A stretch of 24,928 nucleotides of DNA, from assembly GCA_025769875.1 (NCBI GenBank), contig JAGFNK010000700.1, forward strand, positions 1 to 24,928, read 5' to 3'. A program made the position numbers and the translations under genes. Under the pieces are notes generated by a model, which was not told the DNA's origin, did not search any database, and saw only the letters and a list, made by a program, of their open reading frames with translations. The DNA is from Russula earlei (taxonomy: Eukaryota > Basidiomycota > Agaricomycetes > Russulales > Russulaceae). Shown here piece after piece: positions 10,523 through 19,473 of this stretch; position 1 is the first letter of the stretch; every line of letters starts with the position of its first letter.

Positions 10523-11247
10523 TTGGACCCCCTTCTGCACCAAGAAGGGACGTGGTCCAAATCAGTACGATACAAAGAGAAATCAATTACGCCAAGGTTT
10601 TTACCAAGAATATTCGCTCCCCATCTATTGCCTTGAAAGTTACTTTAGTGGGGAAGACAAGTGGCAAAGAAATCGGTGCAAGAGCCCTGCTCGACAGTGG
10701 AGCAGAAGGAATGATAATCCATGAATGATTTGCACAAAGACACCACCTGCACCTCCAAACTATGACCAAACCATTACCAGCACAAAATGTAGATGGAACA
10801 CAAAATGCCAATGGACTAATACACTTTAGCACCATCCAAAGACTTCGCATTCAAGTGCACACAGGCGCTACTCATGATGAACAAGCAGAATTCCTTGTCA
10901 CTAACATTGGAGATCACGACATCATTTTAGGAACAGATTGGCTACGACACCACAACCCGGATATCGATTGGGCAAACGACACAATCACACTGAAGAATTG
11001 CCCCTGAACCTGCCTTACCATGCACCCAAGCATAACCATTGCATCTGCATCTGGAACGTGGAATTACCAAATACAAGCGCTTACTTTTCCTGAAGAAGAA
11101 GAACCTGAGTTTGCAAACGTTGCTGCACTAATCTTCCCAGATACTGAAAGACTATTGAACCCATGTATTGACAAACAAATCTACAATGCATTTAGACCAG
11201 TGACGATCAGCATAAGAGCCAAATCAACCACAGCTACCAAACTAGCC
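10523..11247 (+). pseudogene. pol: Gypsy-A pol: aspartic protease region
   Basis: Retropepsin-like protease that cuts the Gag-Pol polyprotein. The pol frame overlaps the gag end and continues from it in the -1 frame. The catalytic motif ALLDSGAEGMI (DSGA at about 10693-10704) is followed by the flap and core, then NIGDHDIILGTDWLRHHNPDIDW (10906-10970), the conserved 'ILGxxWL' strand. In-frame TGA codons at 10726 (after MIIHE) and 11005 (after LKNCP) break the frame. Both residues around the active site are intact, so the enzyme is lost only through nonsense changes. It is joined without a gap to the RT region. Confidence 0.85.
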
Positions 11248-12830
11248 CATGCAGAAACACCCCCCAAGACATTAGACGAACTTATCCCTGCCCAGTTCTT
11301 GAAATGGCGAAAGGTTTTTGACGAACAAGCCTCTCAACACCTTCCTGTTCACCAACCATGGGACCATGCAATCAATCTGAAACCAGGGATCGCCTGATGC
11401 AATTCTGGTATCTATCGACTTACTCCCAAAGAACTACAAGCCCTAAAAGAATACTTAGATGAACACTTGAAAAGAGGCACTATCCAACCATCAAAAGCAG
11501 CTATTGCCAGTCCATTCTTCTTTGTAGAAAAGAAAGGTGGAAATTTATGACTGGTACAAGACTACAGAGCCCTGAATGCAGCAACTGTCAAAGACGCATA
11601 TCCACTACCTTTAATTCCTGAATTAATCAACAAAATCCAAGGAGCTCAATACTTCACCAAGTTTGACGTATGATGGGGATACAACAATATCTGCCTAAGA
11701 GAGGGCGATGAACACCTCGCAGCATTCAAGACACCATTAGGACTCTTTGAGCCATTGATAATGACATTTGGTCTCTGCAATGCCCCAGCCACTTTCCAAT
11801 GCTTTATGAACACCATCCTAGCAAAATACATTGCCACTGAACGAGTGGTTGTTTACCTAGATGATATACTAATCATGGTGCAAACCTTGAACAAATTAGA
11901 TGACTGGACACACAAGGTCCTAAAGACACTCCAAGACCATGACTTGTATCTAAAACCAGAGAAATGTGCCTTTTGACAAACCTCTATTAGTTACCTGGGC
12001 ATCAATATCTCCCAAGGATGCATATCCATGGATCAGGACAAACTAATAGGCATTATAAATTGGCCTACTCCGACCAACATTACAGAAGTACAAGCATTTC
12101 TAGGATTCTGTAACTTCTATCGATGATTTATCCACCAATACTCACGAATAGCGCGACCCTTGTTTAACTTAACAAAGAAAGAAGACCCCGTCAAGTGGGA
12201 AGACGATGAAGAACAAGCATTTCAAAAACTAGTCCAAGCATTCACAACGGCCCCAATCCTCATGTTACCTGATCATACTAAACCTTTTGACTCATCTGCG
12301 ATGCAAGCGACTTTGGAGTTGGCACAATCTTGGAACAACCTGATGAATTTAATAGATATCACCCAATAGCCTATTTTTCGAAATCCTTGGACCCCACACA
12401 ATGAAATTACATGATCTATGATAAAGAACTCCTTGCCATTGTCTCATCCCTCTGGCACTTCTGACACTACCTTGAAGGCGCTACACACCCCATTGATCTA
12501 TGGACAGACCACAATAACTTGACATACTTCATGACAAAACAAAAACTCACAAGATGACAAGCCCGATGGGCACTCCTTCTCAGCAATTTTAACTTCACTA
12601 TCACCCATCACCCAGGAACTATGAACAAAGCAGACGGTCTGTCCAGGCGGCCAGACTTTAAAGAGGGGATACAAAGCGAAAACGATGGAAAGGTGCTCCT
12701 AGATGACAAATATTTTAAAATTAGAGCAACACGCACCTCTGCTACAGAACCAATCGGCGACCAAGAACTTTGACAACAACTACGATCTAGTAAAGACTTA
12801 CAACCCAGAAGTATCTAACACATTAGCAAT
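11248..12830 (+). pseudogene. pol: Gypsy-A pol: reverse transcriptase and RNase H
   Basis: Copies element RNA into DNA and degrades the RNA strand. RT starts near LDELIPAQFLKWRKVF (11269) and runs through FFFVEKKGG (11515), [20 protein letters not shown] (11551), FGLCNAPATFQ (11764) and the catalytic VVYLDDIL at 11848-11871. The thumb and connection include YLGINIS (11992) and FLGFCNFYR (12097). RNase H follows: CDASDFGVG (12297), YDKELLAI (12411), [10 protein letters not shown] (12498) and [17 protein letters not shown] codons at 11395, 11548, 11671, 11974, 12124, 12402, 12462, 12555, 12771; a one-base frameshift near 12290 inside RNase H; further frame disturbance with a TAA near 12816. At several of these TGAs the family normally has Arg, for example after KKGGNL, FDV, FYR and LTR. 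Confidence 0.92.
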
Positions 12831-12839
12831 CATTATAAA

Positions 12840-14169
12840 GAATGGACCAAGATGACTATCCAAAGGCTTACAAGACTGGAACCTTGAAGATGGACTGATA
12901 TTATTCAAAGGAAAAAGTCTATATCCCAAACAATGACACCCTAAGAAAGAAAATTCTGAAACTACATCATGACTCCCTCGCCACTGGGCATCCTGGCCAA
13001 TGGAAAACTTACGAACTAATCAGCCTGAAAGAACCACCCAAAGACAGAAACACCCCTTCATACCAATTACACCAGCTGGAGAAGTATGGAAAAGCATTAC
13101 CATGGACTTTATCACAGACCTACCGGTTTCACAAGGCTTTGACAGCCTCCTAGTCATGGTAGATCAATTCAGCAAAGCAATAATCATTACCCCTTTCCAC
13201 AAGACAATCACAGCACATGAAACAGCGACACTAATCATGAACAATGTCTGGAGAAGAATAGGCCTCCCGGCCCAAATAATATCAGACAGAGGCCCTCAGT
13301 TTGCAGCAAAGGTTACTCAAGAACTATGGAAGAAATTAAATGTCAAAGTATCATTAAGCACAGCATATCACCCACAGACAGATGGAGAAACAGAACGAGT
13401 TAACCAAGAACTAGAACAATACCTACGAATATTTTGCAACCATCAAGTGGACAATTGGGCAGAACTAATTCCCTTTATGGAGTTTGCACACAATGCCAGA
13501 CAACACAGTGCTACAAACAAACCCCCTTTTGAGGTCTGGTATGGCTTTAACCTGACATTTGCTCCACCCCTTGCCTTTACATCAAAGTTCCCTTCAATCC
13601 AAGACAGACTAACAAGACTAAACCAACTCAGAGAAGAAGTAGCTGCCTCCCTGAACCGAGCAACTGAAATCATGAAGCAATCAGGACCTCAATCCTCCAC
13701 ATTTTGTTTTAAAGAAGGGGATCAAGTAAGGTTAGAAGCCACAAATCTATGAACCACTCACCCAAAAGCAAAACTAGCCCCTCGATGCTATGGACCATTC
13801 AAAGTCATCACCGCCTATCCAGTAAATGTTCGTCTCAAACTACCAAAGTCTTGGAAGATACACCCAGTTTTTCACCACTCCCTGATCAAACCTTATAAAG
13901 AAACCATCGCCCACAGCCCTAACTTCTCAAACCCACCACCGGTACTAGTCGAAGGAGAAGAGCAATACGAAGTAGAACAGACCTTAAACTCTTGACTCTC
14001 CCCAAACCGCAAAGGGATCCAATACCTAGTTAAATGGAAAGGGTACACTGCTGCAGAAAATACTTGGGAACCACCATCTAACCTATCAAGAGCGCAATCA
14101 CTTGTCAAAGACTTCCATCGGAAATATCTGAAGGCGCTTAAAACGATTCCCACCAGCAGTAACCCCTAA
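12840..14169 (+). pseudogene. pol: Gypsy-A pol: integrase with chromodomain
   Basis: Inserts the cDNA; the chromodomain is thought to steer insertion to marked chromatin. The zinc-binding N-terminus keeps the two His (LHHDSLATGHPGQW, about 12947-13000), but a short internal deletion of roughly 25 codons with a frame change at about 13010-13030 removed the two Cys. The catalytic core is intact and open for about 250 codons: ITMDFITDLP (first D), ISDRGPQF (second D), HPQTDGETERVNQ (E), followed by FKEGDQVRLEATNL. TGA at 13750 and 13993. Chromodomain (about 13950-14150): EEQYEVEQ, then YLVKWKGYTAAENTWEPPSN. Real stop TAA 14167-14169. The DDE and chromodomain assignments are secure. Confidence 0.92.
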
Positions 14170-14198
14170 ACTAACAACTCTCATCATGACCTCCATCG

Positions 14199-14416
14199 AT
14201 GACTACCTTTACCCTTGCCACCGAAGAACCTTTCAGAGAACCCCTGCAATCACATGCACCCAACCGACCACAGCTATCCCCAAAGCAATCCATAGAACAA
14301 GAAGGAACTCCCCACAAATGAACAAACTTCGACTTTTCATATGCAAACTACTCCACCTTCCAAAGAAATGAATCCCTACCATTGCAGGAGCAACAAGTCT
14401 ATAAAGAGGGGATGAA
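14199..14416 (+). pseudogene. Small 3' tail ORF of Gypsy-A
   Basis: ATG 14199 opens a frame (MTTFTLATEEPFREP...) that runs to the PPT with one TGA at 14319, after GTPHK, then NFDFSYANYSTFQRNES. It reads as coding sequence with the same nonsense type as the rest of the element, but it is short (about 73 codons before the LTR) and unlike anything I know. A competing 61-codon frame starts at 14186. It may be the remnant of a longer 3' ORF like that in Gypsy-B. Confidence 0.35.
14403..14412 (+). promoter_or_regulatory. Gypsy-A polypurine tract
   Basis: AAAGAGGGGA lies four bases before the 3' LTR start (14417), the expected plus-strand primer position. Confidence 0.75.
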
Positions 14417-14859
14417 TGTTATGAACCAAGGCCAGGTACTGGCTGTATATTGTCCTATTTCACTCAAGAGAGACCTCTCTCACCTTGTGTTACCAACTCC
14501 CTTCCATTTCTTGGGCTATCCCTCCTGCGGTGCAAGATATCGCTATTGCAAAGGCACCATAACACGACCAGGCACCCATTTCCTAATCGGGTAATCATCG
14601 CGTGGCAGCCACATGGTCACCCAGCCACCAAGAACCCGAAACAGCGGCACAAACTCTTAGAAACTGTTGCATAACTCATCTGATGTCATCAAGGCTCCAA
14701 TGACATCATGGCTGACTGAGCGACTCCACAGTGACCTCATAGGCTCACTAAGCGCTCCACAGTGACATCATAATGATGTCATCACTCCACAATGATCAGT
14801 AATGTGCTCAGTAAGCCTGAAACTTGACACAAGTGAAGTTTATGCCTCTGTAGCCCTAT

Positions 14860-15824
14860 TGTCATGAACCATTCTCCGGAGAGGGCCCTTGAAGGACCCT
14901 TCCTTATAGGAGGAAACCCAGCCTCTATGGTGTCACCCTGTTCACACGAAGCAAAAGGGGTGAGTAGAGGTGTCCACAATATCGCGCGTGCATTGTTGCG
15001 CGAGCGATTCTCAGGCACAATCGACATACAGCAAGCCCCACTTAATGGCAACCCTTCTAGCAATAAAGGACAGTATTAGGGCCCTTCTAGGGACCCTTTA
15101 GGACGACTCTAGGTGCTCTACAAGGGGTACTAACCTGGTATCAAAGACTCTACAATGCGTTATTAGACCAACTCTAATAACTATAGAATGAACTATAAGG
15201 CAATACTAAGGACCTTAATAGAAGTATTAGGGTTGACTCTAAGGACCCTAATAGAGCTATATAAGGGCCTTATAAGATAACACTATTCCCTAACCAAACT
15301 CCAAGTCCTCAAATGACCAGGCCCTAAACTAACTAACAGGAAATGAATCAGGTGCTCGCATGTGCACTAGAACAGCAAACACATGGACAATGAAAGCTCT
15401 TACTCATCAGGAAAAGCCTTCTTACTCAGCAGCTTACTGAGCATGACTGAGCATGCTCAGTAAGCGCACCCCGACTTCTTACTCAGCACTCTATTGTGCT
15501 TGATAACAAGGTTATGACTTGTTCTCTATTTAGCAGTTCTCTTGTAGTATATAAGCGCTCAATAAAGTAGCGGACAGTCCTCAGACTGTCCATTTGTTTA
15601 CGGCACTCTCCATTCCTGGGATACTCCTTTAAGGACCGTCCCCTTGTGTCTATCCTGGCCTCCTCTCTGCGTGATTGCTCTACTCTCACGGTAACTGTGC
15701 CTCTCTGGTATCTGTTACTACTCTGGACTTTACTTCTTGCCCACGCCATCTTGGACGTCTATTGACTCGTCTTCGAGCTTATCCCTCGCTCTTGAACTGG
15801 ATAGTTCAACAGTGAGTCTTGACA
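14860..15824 (+). mobile_element. Solo LTR of a related gypsy family (LTR-C, 965 bp)
   Basis: Begins TGTCATGAACC, ends GTCTTGACA, and is flanked by a perfect 5-bp duplication CCTAT (14855-14859 and 15825-15829). There is no internal coding region, so it is a recombined solo LTR. Its ends and its transcription-start region resemble Gypsy-A LTRs, while the U3 body differs and contains TAGGACCCT/AGGGCCCT-type repeats (about 15070-15270). Orientation follows its TATA box. Confidence 0.92.
15548..15592 (+). promoter_or_regulatory. LTR-C TATA box and conserved start decamer
   Basis: TATATAAG at 15548 and AGACTGTCCA at 15583-15592, the same decamer as in Gypsy-A. Here GGACAGTC (15572-15579) and GACTGTCC (15584-15591) also form a hairpin around the presumed start. 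Confidence 0.65.
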
Positions 15825-16216
15825 CCTATTGGATGGTACCAAAGGGTCTAGAATAGTTCCAGTCCTTTTTAATCGACCCTGTACACTGTATATAAGCCCC
15901 AATGAAGCATGGCAGTCGTCAGACTGTCCATTTGTGATACTCTCATCTTCCTGGGTACTCCCCCGCGACCGCTCAGTTTAAAGACTCCCCTTGCTTCCAA
16001 GGTACTCTTCAATGACCGCCTTGTTTAAAGTCCTCTCACTGCACTGGCCTCCAGTCTTTGCCTCTACCTCCAGTTACATGTACCAGTCCCTATCTGGTAC
16101 ATTCTAGTCATTTGGCTCGTCCTCCTGTTCAACGCCGCCTACGCTGTGTACCATCTGTTCTGACCCTTGCCCACCTGCTCCTGAGTCCACACAGATCAGC
16201 AGTATGTGTCTTGACA

Positions 16217-16221
16217 CGAAC
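16217..16221. repeat. Gypsy-A target-site duplication, right copy (CGAAC)
   Basis: Five bases after the 3' LTR. It keeps the CpG that is TpG in the left copy at 5697-5701. From 16222 the hAT transposase frame resumes. Confidence 0.85.
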
Positions 16222-16350
16222 AGGCAAGTCTGCAATGCGCAAGGTCAGCATACTAATCTGTGAGTTGTCCGACGATGAAGATAAAGATGGTGTTGAGTCT
16301 AGTACATCTCCTGTTGCTGCCAATGACCTACTGTTATGGCATCACGGCTG

Positions 16351-16941
16351 TAAGAGCGTTAGCTCAGGGTTCAGTGGGGCCAAGTCCCTGTGACTTGGTT
16401 TAAGGGTTCAGTGGGGCTGGTTCAAGGAGACTGGTTCAAGGGTTTAGCGTCTCAAGGCTGAGTCAGACAATGACTCAGTCTGCAGACAGAGTTGGTCTCC
16501 TGGTTTCACAGAAGAGGAGGACGATGAGAGAGAGGCAGAGGAGGAAGAGGAACACAAGGGTTCCTTGAGGTGTGCTAAGGTCAAGCAGGGTGTAGGCCAG
16601 CACAAGCAAGTTGTGATTTGAGAGAGTATACAGGGCAAGGGGTGCGACAGGAAATGGGACAAAGCTAAGCTTGGGGCATTCCCCAGCTTCCATAGACGCT
16701 TAAATACTGTATGTAGCGAGGCTGTACAGTACCATAAGCAGAACAATAGATAAAGGTGAGCCAATAGCAAAAGTAACTTTGACAATAGGTGAAACACAAT
16801 AAGTGAAACACGACAGATGAAACAATAAGGGGTCATCAGCATCAAGGGATGAAACAATAACCAAGGGGACAAGGGTGATAAAGAGAACAATAACAAAAAG
16901 GAATTATGGACGAACCAACAAGGGGGTAAATCACAACATCA
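16351..16941 (-). repeat. Gypsy-B 3' LTR (about 591 bp)
   Basis: In element orientation it starts TGATGTTGTGATT (16941) and ends CGCTCTTA (16351). Colinear with 24425-24928. It contains a TATTTAAG box (16706-16699), a hairpin over the presumed start (16667-16689), and a 7-bp stem CCAAGTC/GACTTGG near 16380-16398. The exact end is uncertain by two bases, since left and right copies differ (TG versus CA) just outside TAAGAG. Confidence 0.9.
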
Positions 16942-16942
16942 T

Positions 16943-16952
16943 GCCCCCCTCA
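16943..16952 (-). promoter_or_regulatory. Gypsy-B polypurine tract
   Basis: In element orientation TGAGGGGGGC directly precedes the 3' LTR start at 16941, the expected plus-strand primer. Confidence 0.7.
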
Positions 16953-17127
16953 TGCTTAGTTCTCTGAACTAATTGGTCTCAGGGCCCGACTCATGGAGTT
17001 CATCACCTTCAACTTCTGGCCACGCACTTTGGGGTCCCGTTGCTCTGGGACAGAAACCTCTGTAGCTCCAATGGGTCCTCCTGAGAATGCAATCCACCTG
17101 TCCACTGCAGTTGGTGTGAGGTCTGTT

Positions 17128-17169
17128 GCAGTCCTTGTTCCAGTGCCCCCTGGTGCTGCAATATTTGCA
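17128..17169 (-). other. CCHC zinc knuckle at the ORF3 C-terminus
   Basis: C-x2-C-x4-H-x4-C (CKYCSTRGHWNKDC), 42 bases, all four ligands present. It is separate from the Gag knuckle of the same element at about 23010-23054. Confidence 0.85.
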
Positions 17170-17371
17170 AACATGTTGCCGTTTCTGGAGTTGGTGACGC
17201 TGTGCCTTGGTCATACGTGTGGGGGTGAGAGGGGTGTTGGGGGGTACTAGCGTTGTCGGAATACATCTGAGGGAAGTGGGAGGGTGAGCCCATGGGGGCA
17301 TCATTTTGAGACTGGTCAATGACACAAGGAAGGTATTCGAGGGGGGGGGGTCAACGAGAGAGGAGGACGAG

Positions 17372-18200
17372 TGTTATGAACCAAGGCCAGGACCTGACCA
17401 TAGATGGTCCTATTTCACTCAAGAGAGACCTCTCTCATTTTGCATTACCAACTCCCTTCCGTTTTCTGGGCTATCCCTCCTGCAGTGCAAGATATTGCTA
17501 TTGCAAGGGCACTATAACATGACCAGGCACCCATTTCCTAATCGGGTAATCATCGCGTGGCAGCCACATGGTCACCCAGCCACCAAGAACCCGAAACAGC
17601 GGCACAAACTCTTAGAAACCATTGCATAACTCATCTGATGTCATCAAGGCTCCAATGACATCATGGCTGACTGAGCAATTCCACAGTGACCTCATAGGCT
17701 CACTAAGCGCTCCACAGTGATATCATAATGATGTCATCACTCCACAATGATTAGTAATGTGCTCAGTAAGCCTGAAACTTGACACAAGCAAGTTTATGCC
17801 TCTGTAGTCCTATTGGATGGTACCAAAGAGTCTAGAATAGTCCCAGTTCTTTGTAATCAACCCTGTACACTGTATATAAGCCCCAATGAAGTATGGCAGT
17901 CGTCAGACTGTCCATTTGTGATACTCTCATCCTCCTGGGTACTCCCCTGCGACTGCTCAGTTTAAAGACTCCCCTCGCCTCCAAGGTACTCTTCGACGAC
18001 CGCCTTGTTTAAAGCCCTCTCACTGCACTGGCCTCTGCTCTTCGCCTCTGCCTCTTGCAACACCTACCAGTCCCCATCTGGTACCTCCTCGTCATTTGGC
18101 TCGTCCTCCTGTTCAACGCTGCCTTCGCCGCGTACCATCTGTTCCGACCCTTGCCCACCTGCTCCTGAGTCCTTAGTGATCAGCAGTACGTGTCTTGACA
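17372..18200 (+). mobile_element. Solo LTR of the Gypsy-A family (829 bp)
   Basis: TGTTATGAACC...TGTCTTGACA flanked by a perfect duplication ACGAG (17367-17371 and 18201-18205). Colinear with both Gypsy-A LTRs, with TATATAA at 17873 and AGACTGTCCA at 17905-17914. It retains CpG at sites decayed in the other copies (for example 18189-18190). It inserted into Gypsy-B ORF3, so the A family was active after Gypsy-B arrived. Confidence 0.95.
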
Positions 18201-19473
18201 ACGAGTGGGTAGTGGAGTGGATGGTTCTTTTGACTCCTCAATTCTGTTGTAGCTCCCTGCCAGTGAGTAATATGGTCCAGTGCTGCGAGTAAGGCCTCCG
18301 TCGGTCATGAGGTTGTCAAGCTGATGATGGACTCGGACGGAGGTGTTGTTGGCACGGAGGCAGGCACGGATGGTGGCGGTTTCTTTGGTATGAGACTGAA
18401 TCTCGTGAAGTCGGTCAGCGAGTTGTCCTTGAAGGACGCTTAGGGCCCCCTGGATAGAGGCACGCTTGCCCTCTAAAACCTTCAACTGGAACAAACTGAT
18501 ACAGAGGCGGTAAACATCAGCAAGGGCACCAGGATCGTGGAGGTTTTCGAGGGCTTGAGCAACATCAAAGTGGAAGGGGTGATCCTCAATTAAGAGGTGG
18601 AGATCAGAGGCGGTGGTAGAGGGATGGGGGGCAGAGACGACAGGCTGGGCAATGAGTTTTTCTCCATAAGCAGGTTCTCCTCGACCCATAGTTCCTAGAA
18701 GCATGGGTTTGTCATTGTACAAAGCGATGCGTAAGTATGGTAATAGACGTTTCCATCCATTAATGTTAATGTAAAAAGGGGGGAACGTGTGTGTATGGTT
18801 CATAGACAAACCAGGGGGGACCAGGGTGGGTAGGATCTGCCTCAGTCGGAGTAGGTGAAGGGGTCCTTTCGCGAATGGCAAGTGGGTTGAGGGTGGCGGC
18901 AAGGTCCTGAAGCTCAGCTTCATCTGGGACGATGAGGGTACGTTGGTCGATGATGTGTTGGATGACTTCAGGTGAAAGGGGTTCTTGTTTGATGGTGGGG
19001 GAAGGAGTGAGAATAGGTAAAGGGGACGAGTTAGAAGCAGGAGATGACATGGGAGTATTGTAAGTGGAGGTGGCGTGTTCGTGGTGCCAGGCTGACCACT
19101 CGGAAGGAGTGGGGGTATTTATGGGAACTGAGCGTACAATATGGTTCCATACCAAATCTGCAAGTATTGCTCTTCATATGGATAAGTGGAACTCAGAGAA
19201 ATGGGGGTCCATCATAAGAAGTTGAAAGCCACGGAAGTCGCCAGGAGAGAGAATTCCAGAAAAAAGTTGTTCTCTGGTGGCTAAATTAAAAATGGTATAT
19301 CCGCGGTCGGGGATAGCGGGGTCATTAACTGAATAAGAAGGGGGGTTACATGAGCTAATTCGGGGGAGTAGTGTACATTGTTGTATCATAAGTGACTGGA
19401 ATTGGTGTTCTAAGTCGCCCAGACTTTCGTCCGAGTGATGGGATTCTGCGGGGTCAGAGTTAGTGGTAGACAT

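Larger units (their letters stand above)
5702..16216 (+). mobile_element. Gypsy-A: Ty3/gypsy chromovirus, plus strand
   Basis: LTRs at 5702-6535 and 14417-16216 (the latter interrupted) begin TGTTA and end TTGACA. Internal order is PBS, ORF0, gag, protease, RT, RNase H, integrase, chromodomain, small tail ORF, PPT. Without the nested LTR-C it is about 9.5 kb. The domain order PR-RT-RH-IN and the C-terminal chromodomain place it in the chromoviruses. The self-complementary PBS points to the Tf1/sushi-like group. All genes are interrupted, mostly by TGA codons, so it is non-autonomous today. A solo LTR of the same family lies at 17372-18200. Confidence 0.95.
14417..16216 (+). repeat. Gypsy-A 3' LTR, interrupted by solo LTR-C
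   Basis: Segments 14417-14859 and 15830-16216 together match the 5' LTR (about 830 bp). The insert 14860-15824 plus one CCTAT copy separates them. TATATAA at 15889 and AGACTGTCCA at 15921-15930. It ends TGTCTTGACA at 16216, followed by the target copy CGAAC. Confidence 0.95.
3105..16350 (+). pseudogene. hAT transposase gene, about 12 exons, split by Gypsy-A
   Basis: Would encode a DDE-type cut-and-paste transposase acting in the nucleus. Start ATG 3105. Supported exons: 3105-3381, 3439-3546, 3598-3784, 3838-3916, 3973-4174, 4227-4382, 4437-4661, 4709-4820, 4873-5185, 5233 to about 5445, 5496-5584, and 5640-5701 joined to 16222-16350. Most introns are 47-57 bases with GT...AG ends. Domains in order: Ser/Pro-rich N-terminus; BED-like zinc finger (DVDHFFSP...CCIC...HMQSSH, exons 3-4); RNase H-like core (LTCDVWQASNSDGYLAVTGSWI, exon 7; VTCDNATNNNTM, exon 8); helical HLALPALEVLHKAW block (exon 10); acidic SDDEDKDG linker. 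The C-terminal dimerisation domain is beyond the window. In-frame TGA codons: 3234, 3258, 3765, 3894, 4323, 4784, 4787, 5087 and 5697; plus a one-base frameshift in exon 5 near 3990. Removing Gypsy-A and one target copy keeps the last exon in frame. Confidence 0.85.
16969..19473 (-). pseudogene. Gypsy-B ORF3: post-chromodomain ORF ending in a CCHC knuckle
   Basis: From ATG 19473 (MSTTNSDPAESHHSDE) the frame continues directly from the chromodomain with no stop between, so ORF3 is either fused to integrase or has lost a stop. Segments: 19473-19174 (RGYTIFNLATREQLFSGILS), ended by TGA 19176-19174; the same frame resumes (LVWNHIVRSVPINTPTPSEW) to about 18780, where a one-base slip at a CCCCCC/TTTTT run changes frame; then WKRLLPYLRIAL and a helical LENLHDPGALADVYRLCISL stretch to 18206. 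A solo LTR (17372-18200) plus one target copy is 834 bases, a multiple of three, and deleting it joins the frame to 17371-16969. That part has a Pro-rich linker, then CKYCSTRGHWNKDC (17169-17128) and stop at 16969. About 556 codons. Role unknown; RNA binding is plausible from the knuckle only. Confidence 0.75.

Noticed and set aside
3105..14321. TGA read as an amino acid (alternative code or mitochondrial code)
   Set aside because: The conserved residue at the TGAs is usually Arg, not Trp as in mitochondrial-type codes, CGA is still used as Arg in the same genes, and TSD copies show C-to-T change. CpG decay explains it more simply.
14382..14674. Short frames spanning the start of the Gypsy-A 3' LTR
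   Set aside because: Read through PPT and LTR; the equivalent frames recur in each LTR copy and change frame between copies.
5702..16216. Classical RIP (CpA-directed) as the cause of decay
   Set aside because: It should give TAA and TAG from CAA and CAG codons in numbers; these are nearly absent, and LTR differences sit mostly at CpG.
16058..16393. 111-codon frame at the end of Gypsy-A
   Set aside because: A chimera of LTR sequence, resumed hAT exon (KSAMRKVSIL...SDDEDKDG) and the start of Gypsy-B LTR, not a gene.
16444..16896. 150-codon minus-strand frame
   Set aside because: Lies wholly inside the Gypsy-B LTR; Leu/Ser-rich and not maintained in the other LTR.
16969..19473. Gypsy-B ORF3 as an envelope gene
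   Set aside because: No signal peptide, no transmembrane stretch, and a cytosolic-type CCHC knuckle at the C-terminus.
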